From positions 24,563 to 88,562 of the forward strand of contig JAJCZS010000008.1 in the NCBI GenBank assembly GCA_029262275.1: a DNA stretch of 64,000 nucleotides, read 5' to 3'. Positions 55,820-64,000 of this stretch are shown here, one piece after another. Numbering within the stretch: the stretch's first letter is position 1; each line of letters opens with the position of its first letter. Made by a program: the position numbers and the translations under genes. The notes under the pieces were generated by a model. It saw only the letters and a program-made list of their open reading frames with translations, was not told the DNA's origin and searched no databases. Origin of the DNA: Deltaproteobacteria bacterium. GTDB lineage: Bacteria > Desulfobacterota_D > UBA1144 > Nemesobacterales > UBA2774.

Positions 55820-57226
55820 ATGATGAAAAAATGTTTAATTTTATTCTTATCTGTTGGCTTACTATCTCTTTTTAGTACAGTAGCAATTGCGGAGGCGGTA
55901 AAAGATGATCTGAGTGTAAAAATAGATAAGTATACATATCCTAAGTCAATATGGCTTGATGAGCCAATAATGGCAACCTGCACTTACAAATTTGAATTAA
56001 AAGGTGCGACCAAATTACCACCGCATAAGAATTTCTCCCTTTCTGTAGGTTTTCTATTTGCTGTTGAGATGGACGTTGTTACAGGAGGTGCAAGTCAATA
56101 TGTAGTTACCAACCCAGCTGAAATTCCAAGTTATCCTGAGTCAACCGGTCCTACCATAAAACGAGTTATAAGAATAGATGTGCCCAAGGGCACAAAACCA
56201 AATGAGGTCATTTCAGGGAGTTTCCAATTAGTATATTATCCGAGGACAGAGGGAATGTATAAACTCATTTGTAAAGCATATAACAACGAGCTTGATCAAA
56301 GCAATCTTGAAAATGATAGGGATGAAACACAAAAGTTTCAGGTATATGGCGCTTCGCCTCTAACAACTCAAGATATCCCGGTACCAACGATATTAAAACC
56401 GGGCAGAAAAGTTATATCAATTAGTCCGTATACTCAATCAATTGATCTTGAGGGTATGATAGATCCAAAAGAGGTAAGTGAAAGCGGGTACTGGGTCTTT
56501 CCTGAATCACACTCAATTGTTTTTGAAGAAAAATGGAATTTTAAATTAGAAAAACGAATTAGAACTGTTGGTAAGCAATTCGAGACAATTGAGTCATATT
56601 CAGGCTTGTTTAAAAATCAAAGCAGCAACGCTCCAATATATTTTAAGACTAAAATTACTCAAGATACATTAGATAAAATGGGTGCAGGTGAATACAGATT
56701 AATAAGCTGGTTAAGCCAGGAAAAAACTCCAACTGGAACTACCAAAGGATTAACCACGACATTTAATTTTACAGTTGTAAGAGAAGACCATCAACAATTG
56801 AACGACGATATAGTAATAGAAAAATCTGACAAAAATGACAGTATAGTAATTCCAAGTAGGCCTTTAGAAAACAAAAATCAACAATCCACTTCTACTAATA
56901 AGAATCAAAATCTAAAAGTCTATATGCCTAAGGCGGTTTTGGAAGATAAGCAGAACGATGCCGTATACCAGGGGAATATAGCTGTTAAGCAAAAAGATAT
57001 TTTTCATGGAACCAACCTTTTTGGTATGGACTACAGACATTTCACCACAGAGAAGTGGAATGTCTGTAACGATGCCTGTAATAAAGATAATAAATGTAGT
57101 TCTTGGACCTGGGTTAAACCTGGGATTAAGGGACCGGAGGGATTCTGCTTCCTTAAAAATGGAATACCGGATAAAAGTCTAAATGATTGTTGTGTGTCTG
57201 GTATTAAGCATCAGAGTATAAAATAG
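55820..57226 (+). CDS. Secreted protein with C-terminal PAN/Apple-like domain
   Basis: 468 aa; AGGAGG site 8 bases upstream. A signal peptide (to about 25) is followed by two beta-rich regions of unknown family (about 30-170 and 190-320), a polar Asn/Gln/Ser linker (about 330-375) and a Cys-rich end (HFTTEKWNVCNDACNKDNKCSSWTWV...GFCFLKNG...NDCCVSG) that resembles PAN domains, which bind proteins or sugars. Likely works at the cell surface together with the upstream cytochrome protein; no function known. Confidence 0.7.
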   Translation: MMKKCLILFLSVGLLSLFSTVAIAEAVKDDLSVKIDKYTYPKSIWLDEPIMATCTYKFELKGATKLPPHKNFSLSVGFLFAVEMDVVTGGASQYVVTNPAEIPSYPESTGPTIKRVIRIDVPKGTKPNEVISGSFQLVYYPRTEGMYKLICKAYNNELDQSNLENDRDETQKFQVYGASPLTTQDIPVPTILKPGRKVISISPYTQSIDLEGMIDPKEVSESGYWVFPESHSIVFEEKWNFKLEKRIRTVGKQFETIESYSGLFKNQSSNAPIYFKTKITQDTLDKMGAGEYRLISWLSQEKTPTGTTKGLTTTFNFTVVREDHQQLNDDIVIEKSDKNDSIVIPSRPLENKNQQSTSTNKNQNLKVYMPKAVLEDKQNDAVYQGNIAVKQKDIFHGTNLFGMDYRHFTTEKWNVCNDACNKDNKCSSWTWVKPGIKGPEGFCFLKNGIPDKSLNDCCVSGIKHQSIK

Positions 57227-57360
57227 TCTGTATTATCTGTTTTATTTTTTCCCCGGTATTTTTATCCACTTAATAGGGTATAAACATTATTTCTCGGTGG
57301 GATATAAGCGAGCCGAGAAAACAAGCAATATATACAGTCAGTTCTACTATCTACAACTCC

Positions 57361-57404
57361 GTGCTCTTAAAGGGGCAAGTCGTCAGCGGCTTGTCTTTTT
57401 TTTA
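57361..57404 (+). repeat. Direct repeat copy 3: GC-rich hairpin with terminal T-run
   Basis: The same core as at 50073 and 53876. The stem changes (GGGGCAAG paired with CTTGTCTT) keep pairing possible. It follows the secreted-protein pair by 134 bases and can end its transcript. A separate hairpin TTCTCGG...CCGAGAA lies upstream (about 57290-57319). Confidence 0.75.
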
Positions 57405-57451
57405 TGTCTCAAATAAAAGAAACGAGCAGAAGTGCCCTTTAATTATAAAAT

Positions 57452-58825
57452 TCAAACTACCGCTTGTCTTCTTCTAATTACGATGAATCCAGCTATTCCT
57501 ATAATAGTAAACATTGTAATTAAACCCCATTTGTTTAATGTTGGCACTTCAACCATCTTTCCATCACAACCAGCAGGATTTCCCAAACTATCTACGGCAC
57601 ATAAGTCATATGGGAGGGTAAAAGCATTTAGGTTTGTTAAGTCATTCCCTATTACTTCAACCTTCCAAACTCCTGGAGGTATTGACGGCACAGACATGTC
57701 ATATAAATCAGGATTGGGGGGATTTGTGCTTATACTGAAAAGTTCCCACTCCTGATCACCAGAGGGGTTGCTATTATCATATCTAGTCCCGTTTGGGCTT
57801 ATTAATGAATAAACGACGCTGGGAGGTCTGCTAATAATTCTAGAGCATGAAGCATCATCACTGGGATCGGTTGGACTAACCATTCCCTCAAAATTGACTG
57901 ATGTCCCTACTGCCCACGGCGGGACCATATTATTAGGTGTATTTGGGTCATCACTATCCACATCTATCCCATCAGCAAAGTCACATACACCCTGTGCATC
58001 AAGCGAGGCCGAGCCAAAATCTAAGTCTCCATCCCAAATCTCGAGTGTTTCAACTCCTTGTGGGACCACAAAATTAAAGTCCCAACTGCCATCATAATTA
58101 GTATTGTTTATACAACAAGTTGGATCAGCTGGGTCACAATAAAAGTATGGCAAAAATGCGGATGCCTCTGTACAAAGAGGATCAAAGAAATCTATATCAG
58201 GATAAATAATTTCAAATGCCAACTCAGTCGTTATAAGAACTAAGTAAGAAAATGGTTGCCCTGCAACAGCAAAGAGCTGTCCGTCTGCACGCACCTTAAA
58301 GGTATTTGCTGAAGATATACCATTATTAAGATTGGTTATTATTAGTTTATATACATGTTCTGTTCCATCCGGATTTAATGCTCCTGGACTATTATTTAGC
58401 ACTACTTGAAACCAATCATTGTCAGGCATAGGATTGCCGATATTATCTCCAAAAGTTCCATCACTTGAATATCTGCCTATCGATGTAGCCCCACTCCCAT
58501 CTCCATTGGGATCAAGAAATATTTCAATATCCAGCAAAGCAGGAACCCCAGCAACTGTATCCCAAGTATTATCTGCGTCTCCATCAAAGATTCCAATTTC
58601 AAATTGAGCATTTTCAGCTGGAGATGTCACCCTTAGCTGTAAAACATCTTCATTTGTGGTTGCTAACCCTACACCGCTAAAGGCAAACATCTTTCCATCA
58701 TTAACGTTACACGTGGGTAAGCACAAAAATTGGGAATACGCTGATTTTATTGGGAACATAATAAGAAATAAAAAGATCGGCAAAAACCATAAAACTCTTC
58801 TATGAGTCGCTACAATTTGTATCAT
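57452..58825 (-). CDS. Surface protein with IPTL-CTERM-like sorting tail
   Basis: 457 aa from ATG 58825, with a GGAGG site just upstream; the frame is open to 58873. A signal peptide (about 1-31, ending SAYS) leads into a low-charge, Asp/Asn/Pro-rich beta-type body. The C-terminus VPTLNKWGLI, then a hydrophobic helix and RRRQ is the IPTLxxWG-CTERM signal handled by exosortase-type enzymes. No exosortase gene is in the window. Export and processing at the envelope are expected; the role of the body is unknown. Confidence 0.78.
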   Translation of the reverse strand: MIQIVATHRRVLWFLPIFLFLIMFPIKSAYSQFLCLPTCNVNDGKMFAFSGVGLATTNEDVLQLRVTSPAENAQFEIGIFDGDADNTWDTVAGVPALLDIEIFLDPNGDGSGATSIGRYSSDGTFGDNIGNPMPDNDWFQVVLNNSPGALNPDGTEHVYKLIITNLNNGISSANTFKVRADGQLFAVAGQPFSYLVLITTELAFEIIYPDIDFFDPLCTEASAFLPYFYCDPADPTCCINNTNYDGSWDFNFVVPQGVETLEIWDGDLDFGSASLDAQGVCDFADGIDVDSDDPNTPNNMVPPWAVGTSVNFEGMVSPTDPSDDASCSRIISRPPSVVYSLISPNGTRYDNSNPSGDQEWELFSISTNPPNPDLYDMSVPSIPPGVWKVEVIGNDLTNLNAFTLPYDLCAVDSLGNPAGCDGKMVEVPTLNKWGLITMFTIIGIAGFIVIRRRQAVV

Positions 58826-59082
58826 TATCCTCCACCTCTGAGACAATAGTAGATAATCTAAAATCCTTGTCAAGCCCCCTAAAACAGGCTCTTTTAATGG
58901 TGTGCAATTATTTAAAAAAGTAGAAATTTGCTAATACCAATACCAAAAAAATACACAGAATTTAAATATAGTTATTACTTCAGACATACATAATGTTCAT
59001 TGAATAAAATAGCGGTACAACTTATGTGATTTTTGTGGGGACTAGACCAAGAAGCTTGGGAAATACCTGCTTTGAGGCATTC

Positions 59083-60627
59083 TCAATAATCTTTCTCTCT
59101 TTGAAGTACGGGTTTTGGGATAAGAGTATTGATAGGTTGTTGAGCCCCCTTCTTTCCTTTACTGTGCAAAATTGAAAGGAAGCCTGTATATAAAAACCCA
59201 AACTGGATAATAAGCAAAAATGGAATCCATCCGTAGTAACCCTTATAGATGGCATAAAGAGTTTGGAGAAGAAATAACACACCTAGAGTTATTTCAATTA
59301 GGGCTGTGATTTCTTTTGACGAGACATAACTTTTTCTAGAGCGCCAGTTGTCGCTTTTAGATGTTACTGCAAACTTTGGGGTGCGTACAAACCCTGACTT
59401 TTTCCCTAAAAACGCTTCAAGTACGGCTTTGCTATTATTAACAGCGATTCCAGCACCAACTGAAATTGCAACTGGAACAAATTTAAGATAGTTAAGCCAG
59501 TTATCTCCGTGTGTTTCTTTTACTGTTAAGGCATAAAAGAATGCAAAACTCAAAGTCCCAGCAGAGATTGCAAAAAGATTAAACAAAACTAACTTATGCC
59601 ATGCTACGGATTGCCAGAAAAATCCCATTGGAAACATCAATAAAAGCAAAATAAGAAGAAGAATATAAGATATGTTGCCAAAAAGATGAAAAAAAGCTTC
59701 GGATTTAACTTTAAAAGGTAAATCTTTGTTCCTAAAAACTTGCGGAAGAATTTTAAATGCGGTCTGTACCCCGCCTTTTGCCCAGCGGTGTTGCTGTGAT
59801 TTAAATGCGTTCATATCCACAGGTAATTCTGCATCGGCAACGGTATCTTTTAGATAAACTAGTTTCCAGCCGCAGAGCTGGGCTCTGTAGCTAAGATCAA
59901 GGTCTTCTGTGAGTGTGTCGTGCTGCCATCCACCTGAGGATTCTATACATTCTTTTCTTATTACCCCTGCTGTGCCGTTAAAATTAAAGAACATGCCATT
60001 ATTAAAACGCGCAGTCTGCTCAATCATAAAGTGGCCATCAAGTAGGATTGACTGAGATTTGGTTAGAGTTGAGTAATCCTGATTTACGTGGCCCCACCTT
60101 ACTTGCACTATCCCAACCTCGGAATCGAAAAAGAAGTCGACTGTCTTCTTTAGAAAATCTTGGGGGGGCATAAAATCGGCATCGAATATAGCAACTAAAT
60201 CTCCTTTCGCAGATTTAAGTCCTTCTCTTAACGCCCCTGCTTTATAACCTTCTCTGTTTTCTCTGTGAAGGCATTCTATATTAAAGCCCTTATCTTTATA
60301 ATTATCGACACAAACTTGAGCAATTTCGGTTGTGTTATCTGTTGAATCATCCAGGACCTGAATTTCCAGAAGTTCTTTAGGGTAGTCAATATCACAAACA
60401 GTAGAGATTAATCTCTCCACAACGTACATCTCGTTATATATAGGCAACTGAACAGTTACCATTGGCAGTTTGCTGAACTTGCCTTTTGGAGTGGGGACTT
60501 TGTTTTTATTCCTACTATACAGATATGACAGGTAATACCTATGAATGCCAAAAGTACAAAGGAGCAAAAGGGATAAGCCATAAACAACTGTTGTAACAAT
60601 TTTAGAAATTAAAATAAAATATTCCAA
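59083..60627 (-). CDS. Family-2 glycosyltransferase, membrane-bound, cellulose-synthase-like
   Basis: 514 aa. An N-terminal helix (about 8-28) is followed by the GT-A domain with VTVQLPIYNE, LDDSTDNT (Asp93/94), the DxD FDADFMPP (149-151), TLTEDLDLSYR and the processivity motif QQHRWAKGG. At least four C-terminal membrane helices follow. It polymerises or transfers a hexose at the inner membrane; the polysaccharide is unknown (mannan- or glucan-type relatives). Confidence 0.87.
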   Translation of the reverse strand: MEYFILISKIVTTVVYGLSLLLLCTFGIHRYYLSYLYSRNKNKVPTPKGKFSKLPMVTVQLPIYNEMYVVERLISTVCDIDYPKELLEIQVLDDSTDNTTEIAQVCVDNYKDKGFNIECLHRENREGYKAGALREGLKSAKGDLVAIFDADFMPPQDFLKKTVDFFFDSEVGIVQVRWGHVNQDYSTLTKSQSILLDGHFMIEQTARFNNGMFFNFNGTAGVIRKECIESSGGWQHDTLTEDLDLSYRAQLCGWKLVYLKDTVADAELPVDMNAFKSQQHRWAKGGVQTAFKILPQVFRNKDLPFKVKSEAFFHLFGNISYILLLILLLLMFPMGFFWQSVAWHKLVLFNLFAISAGTLSFAFFYALTVKETHGDNWLNYLKFVPVAISVGAGIAVNNSKAVLEAFLGKKSGFVRTPKFAVTSKSDNWRSRKSYVSSKEITALIEITLGVLFLLQTLYAIYKGYYGWIPFLLIIQFGFLYTGFLSILHSKGKKGAQQPINTLIPKPVLQREKDY

Positions 60628-60655
60628 TCTTTTTCCTGTTGTTACTTAAAGACTA

Positions 60656-61822
60656 TTAAAATTTGGTTTCTTTTAACCTTTCTACAGCCTGTTTTATTCT
60701 CTCGGTGCTAAATGTTGTCGAAACTCTGGCGTAGCCTTCTCCGTATTCTCCGAAACCATTACCAGGGGTAACAACTATTCCTGATTCTGATAAAAGCCTT
60801 GATGAGAATTCTTTAGAGGTAAGACCGTGGGGAACTTCGAACCATACGTAGAATGTAGCCTTCGGCATATCATATTTGAGCCCTGCTTCATCAAGTCCTT
60901 TGCAGAAGATATCGCGCCTGTCTTGAAAAATTTTGATCCTGTCTGAAAGACCTTGTTTATAATTCTGAAGCGCTACTATGCCTGCATACTGTACGGCCTG
61001 AAACGCACCAGAATCTATATTGGTCTTGATTTTTCCTATGCCTGCAATTGCTTTTGCGTTACCTACTGCGAAAGCAATTCTCCAACCGGTCATATTAAAG
61101 GTTTTGGAGAGAGAATGAAATTCAATACCCACGTCTTTAGCACCCTCGGTCTGAAGAAAGCTAGGTGGTGTATAGCCATCATAGGCTATTTCTGTATAGG
61201 CTGCATCATGGCAGATAAGAATATTATTTTTGGCAGCAAAATCCACCAAATCCTCAAAAAATCCTTCTTCAGCAATAGCAGCCGTAGGATTGTTAGGGTA
61301 GTTCAGAAAGAATAACTGTGCTCGTTTTTTAATATCCTCTGGAATCGCATTTAGATCAGGAAGGAAATCATTTTCTTTGGTTAGAGGGACAGCGTAAGGA
61401 GTCCCACCTGCAAAACTAATAGAAGTTGGGTAAACAGGATAACCAGGGTCTGTATACAAACCTGTGTCACCTGGATCTATAAATGCCAAAGGAGCATGTG
61501 CAATGCCTTCCTTTGAACCTATTAATGCAACTACCTCTGTATCAGGATCAATATCTACATCGAATCTATCTTTATACCACTCGGCTACAGCAACTCTAAA
61601 AGACCGCATGCCTTGATAGGAAGGGTATTGATGATTCGCTGGATCCCGTGCACCATCATTTAGCGCATCAATAATAAAATCAGGGGTAGGGAGATCGGGA
61701 TCTCCAACACCCAAATCGATAACATCAATTCCTTTATCTACTAATTCATTTTTTTTAGCATCTATTTCTGCAAACAGATAAGGTGGTAGCTCAGCAATAC
61801 GGCTCGCCCATTTTACATCCAT
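60656..61822 (-). CDS. dapL: LL-diaminopimelate aminotransferase
   Basis: 388 aa, class I aminotransferase. IDLGVGDPDLPTP, GSKEGIAHAPLAFIDPGD, NYPNNPTAA and the PLP-lysine motif SLSKTFNMTGWRIAFAVGN match DapL-type sequences. It converts tetrahydrodipicolinate straight to LL-diaminopimelate, bypassing the succinylase route. DapL versus another aminotransferase of this subgroup rests on overall motif likeness. Confidence 0.83.
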   Translation of the reverse strand: MDVKWASRIAELPPYLFAEIDAKKNELVDKGIDVIDLGVGDPDLPTPDFIIDALNDGARDPANHQYPSYQGMRSFRVAVAEWYKDRFDVDIDPDTEVVALIGSKEGIAHAPLAFIDPGDTGLYTDPGYPVYPTSISFAGGTPYAVPLTKENDFLPDLNAIPEDIKKRAQLFFLNYPNNPTAAIAEEGFFEDLVDFAAKNNILICHDAAYTEIAYDGYTPPSFLQTEGAKDVGIEFHSLSKTFNMTGWRIAFAVGNAKAIAGIGKIKTNIDSGAFQAVQYAGIVALQNYKQGLSDRIKIFQDRRDIFCKGLDEAGLKYDMPKATFYVWFEVPHGLTSKEFSSRLLSESGIVVTPGNGFGEYGEGYARVSTTFSTERIKQAVERLKETKF

Positions 61823-61971
61823 TTCAATTCTCCTTCAAATTGTTCTTTTGGGAAGTTTTATGATAACCAACCTGCCCAGTCAGAGCAAGAAAACATACGC
61901 CTGTGCCCTGCGTGTAAATTTTATAACATATAATAATAAACATACCTATTAATAGTTACTACTTCTCACAT

Positions 61972-62751
61972 CTAAATGCTTGTATAAGAACCACTAATTC
62001 GTTCATAGGCTGTTTGAGATAGCTCCTTTCTTGTCATATCAGGATTTACTTCTATTTCCTCAAGTGCCTCTAAATCAACATCTATACTTTTTACTGTTAA
62101 CAATCTAAATAAATGCGCAAAGAAAGAAATGCTTCCATAATAAAAAACAAAATCCCTATTCTCATTATCAACAGGCGCCCCATTTATCTTTCTGTAATTT
62201 ATACATAGCGGCAGGACATTTTTACCAGCGTTAATGGCCGACTTTAAAAATGGAGCTTTAAACGGCAACACTGATTCTCCATTGGATGTTGTAGACTCAG
62301 GAAATAGTACTATGTCTAAACCCATATTTAGCACATCTGAGATCTTATTCATATCATCTAGTAATCTTGAGCGATTTCTTCTCTCAACAAAGATTCCTCC
62401 CGCATAAGCTGTAATTGAACCTAGGGGAAACTCTTCTTCTAACTCAGAGTTCGCAACAAAAACAGCAGGAAGAACTGAATAAAGAACGAATATATCTATA
62501 TAAGAAAGATGATTACATACAATCATATAGTTCTGGTCTGCTTTGATATATTTATCCAGGTTCTTCAAATTCACTTTAATCCCTAATAGTATTAGAAGCA
62601 TTTTAGCGTAAAAAGATGTGATTTGAGAGAAAGTAATTAATTTTTTCTTCCTGTCCCTAATAATCAGATCAGCTATAAATGATATTAAAAAAAATGTTAT
62701 AACAATGATAAAAAACACTAAGCCTTTGATTATCTGTCTTGCTAGGTTCAT
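61972..62751 (-). CDS. plsC: 1-acyl-sn-glycerol-3-phosphate acyltransferase
   Basis: 259 aa. An N-terminal membrane helix (about 8-30) is followed by the HX4D motif NHLSYID, the GGIFVERRNRSR segment and FPESTTSNG, the PlsC acyltransferase blocks I-III. It adds the second acyl chain to lysophosphatidic acid at the inner membrane. The neighbouring genes give no further hint; the divergent MidA-like gene starts 94 bases away. Confidence 0.85.
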   Translation of the reverse strand: MNLARQIIKGLVFFIIVITFFLISFIADLIIRDRKKKLITFSQITSFYAKMLLILLGIKVNLKNLDKYIKADQNYMIVCNHLSYIDIFVLYSVLPAVFVANSELEEEFPLGSITAYAGGIFVERRNRSRLLDDMNKISDVLNMGLDIVLFPESTTSNGESVLPFKAPFLKSAINAGKNVLPLCINYRKINGAPVDNENRDFVFYYGSISFFAHLFRLLTVKSIDVDLEALEEIEVNPDMTRKELSQTAYERISGSYTSI

Positions 62752-62845
62752 AATTTTTCCAAGGAGATATTAATAAACAAAATCCGTTAGATTATATAAG
62801 TCTGATATAATTTACTCAAACTGCACTCAAAAATATATTATCAAA

Positions 62846-63967
62846 ATGAACAAATTAAAAGAAATCATTAAATCTGCAATCAACGAAGCTGGGCGCATAA
62901 CGTTTGCAAAATTTATGGAACTTGCGCTTTATCATCCGAGCTATGGTTACTATACTACGGGTAAATCTAACATTGGAAAGGATGGTGACTTCTATACGAG
63001 TCCACATGTCCATAGGGCATTTGGCAGTGTTATAGGCAATTTTATAATTAAATCTTTTCAACTTATAGATGAAGACAAATTAACGATTATTGAGCTTGGA
63101 GCAGGAAAAGGCTTTTTAGCTCTCGATATCTTAAACCATATAAAAACTCAGAATAAAAGTTACTACGAACGACTAAATTACTATATTGTCGAGAAGAACA
63201 ATTATTCTAAAAATGAATCTGAGGAAAAGCTAGGAGACCATTTAGATAAAGTTAAATGGTTTTCGGAGCTAACTGAATTAGAGAATGAAAATATTTCGGG
63301 GGTTGTTATATCAAATGAGCTCTTTGATGCGCTCCCTTTCCATAGATTGAAATTTACTAATGGGGATTTAGCTGAAATTTATGTAACGCTTGAAGACGGA
63401 GGTCTAGTTGAGATTATAGATAAACCAAGCAGCAATTATATAGAAGAATATTCAAAGAACACCGGTATAGAATCACTGGAAGGTCAGGAGTTTGAGATTA
63501 ATGCTGGATCTGAGAGATTGCTTAAACAAATAAACGAGACCCTGCAAGAAGGATTTATTCTAACTATAGATTATGGCTACTTAGCCCCAGAGCTCTTCAA
63601 TCCTAATAGGATGAAAGGAACTTACAAATGTATAAACAAGCATCAAATAAATGAGGAGCCTTATACGCATATTGGAGAGCAGGATATTACTGCGCACGTT
63701 GACTTCAGCAATTTAATTAACACAGGCAAGAAATTAGGATTAAACAAAGTTCGTTATACAACTCAAGGACAATTTCTTGTTGACTGGGGAATTTTGGATT
63801 TTATAAATAACGGCACTGAAAAAGAAATCCAAGCTATTAAGAATTTATTTCTTCCAGAACTTATGGGAGATAAATTCAAAGTACTCATACAAGAAAAGAA
63901 TTTAAGTGACAGCCTAAAAGACTTCTACCCTGAATCACCCTTTAAAATAAGCTTTAAAGTGCTTTAA
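62846..63967 (+). CDS. SAM-dependent methyltransferase, MidA/NDUFAF7 (DUF185) family
   Basis: 373 aa. GYYTTGKSNIGKDGDFYTSPHVHRAFG and the SAM loop IIELGAGKGFLALDIL are family signatures, followed by VVISNELFDALPFHRL and LTIDYGYLAPELF. Mitochondrial NDUFAF7 methylates a complex I subunit; bacterial targets are not established. It ends 33 bases before the window edge, so nothing further can be said about its downstream context. Confidence 0.85.
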   Translation: MNKLKEIIKSAINEAGRITFAKFMELALYHPSYGYYTTGKSNIGKDGDFYTSPHVHRAFGSVIGNFIIKSFQLIDEDKLTIIELGAGKGFLALDILNHIKTQNKSYYERLNYYIVEKNNYSKNESEEKLGDHLDKVKWFSELTELENENISGVVISNELFDALPFHRLKFTNGDLAEIYVTLEDGGLVEIIDKPSSNYIEEYSKNTGIESLEGQEFEINAGSERLLKQINETLQEGFILTIDYGYLAPELFNPNRMKGTYKCINKHQINEEPYTHIGEQDITAHVDFSNLINTGKKLGLNKVRYTTQGQFLVDWGILDFINNGTEKEIQAIKNLFLPELMGDKFKVLIQEKNLSDSLKDFYPESPFKISFKVL

Positions 63968-64000
63968 GTAAAATTCAACACACAACAATTTCACCAAAAA

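Overview
The window is AT-rich bacterial chromosome from a Gram-negative-type organism. Secreted proteins carry ordinary signal peptides, and one ends in an IPTL-CTERM-like sorting tail. Glutathione metabolism (gshA, glutathionyl-hydroquinone reductase), OxyR/KatG, a DapL-type lysine route and a pheT-ihfA pair are present. This fits a proteobacterial or Desulfobacterota-like, possibly uncultured, lineage. I cannot name the species. No rRNA, tRNA or CRISPR array was recognised.

The left part (1-23.5 kb) is core housekeeping: the first 18 codons of argG; an operon of SAM hydroxide adenosyltransferase, a RluD-type pseudouridine synthase and PgeF; a glycolytic block (gap-pgk, then class I aldolase); argC; oxyR-iscS divergent from katG, with a near-perfect OxyR tetrad box between them; pheT-ihfA-DUF502-tilS; a ROK glucokinase; and a DUF5752 plus trehalose-synthase-type glycosyltransferase pair.

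From 23,877 to 40,145 a 16.27-kb mobile element sits inside a bcp-type peroxiredoxin gene. The N-terminal 113 codons end at the left junction, and the missing C-terminal 40 codons lie exactly at the right junction. Joining the two at a shared GG dinucleotide restores an uninterrupted 153-aa protein. Joining the two element ends gives a perfect 16-bp inverted repeat around the same GG, which is the expected attP of the large serine recombinase encoded at the right end. The element carries a Rep-like winged-helix protein followed by four 22-bp-period iterons, a DUF3102-like protein, a Cys-rich tandem-repeat secreted peptide, a LAGLIDADG endonuclease, a restriction-modification locus (two methyltransferases plus a convergent nuclease with a duplicated D-E-K motif), a short tyrosine recombinase, decayed genes, a 36-aa basic peptide, and a 1367-aa HigA-type-HTH protein that is a candidate defence effector. 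The recombinase reading frame runs through the junction, so its last residues are written in host DNA.

The right part (40.2-64 kb) returns to chromosome: argH, glutathionyl-hydroquinone reductase, ClC antiporter, gshA, RDD protein, a DsbA-like protein with four N-terminal repeats, purB and a WalJ-type hydrolase. Next come two accessory blocks bracketed by three direct copies of a ~45-nt GC-rich hairpin/terminator repeat. One is a TetR-controlled set (NTF2-like protein, Old Yellow Enzyme, zinc alcohol dehydrogenase) with matching palindromic operators. The other is a pair of secreted proteins (CARDB-like plus cytochrome c; PAN-like). The window ends with an IPTL-CTERM-like protein, a family-2 glycosyltransferase, dapL, plsC and a MidA-like methyltransferase.
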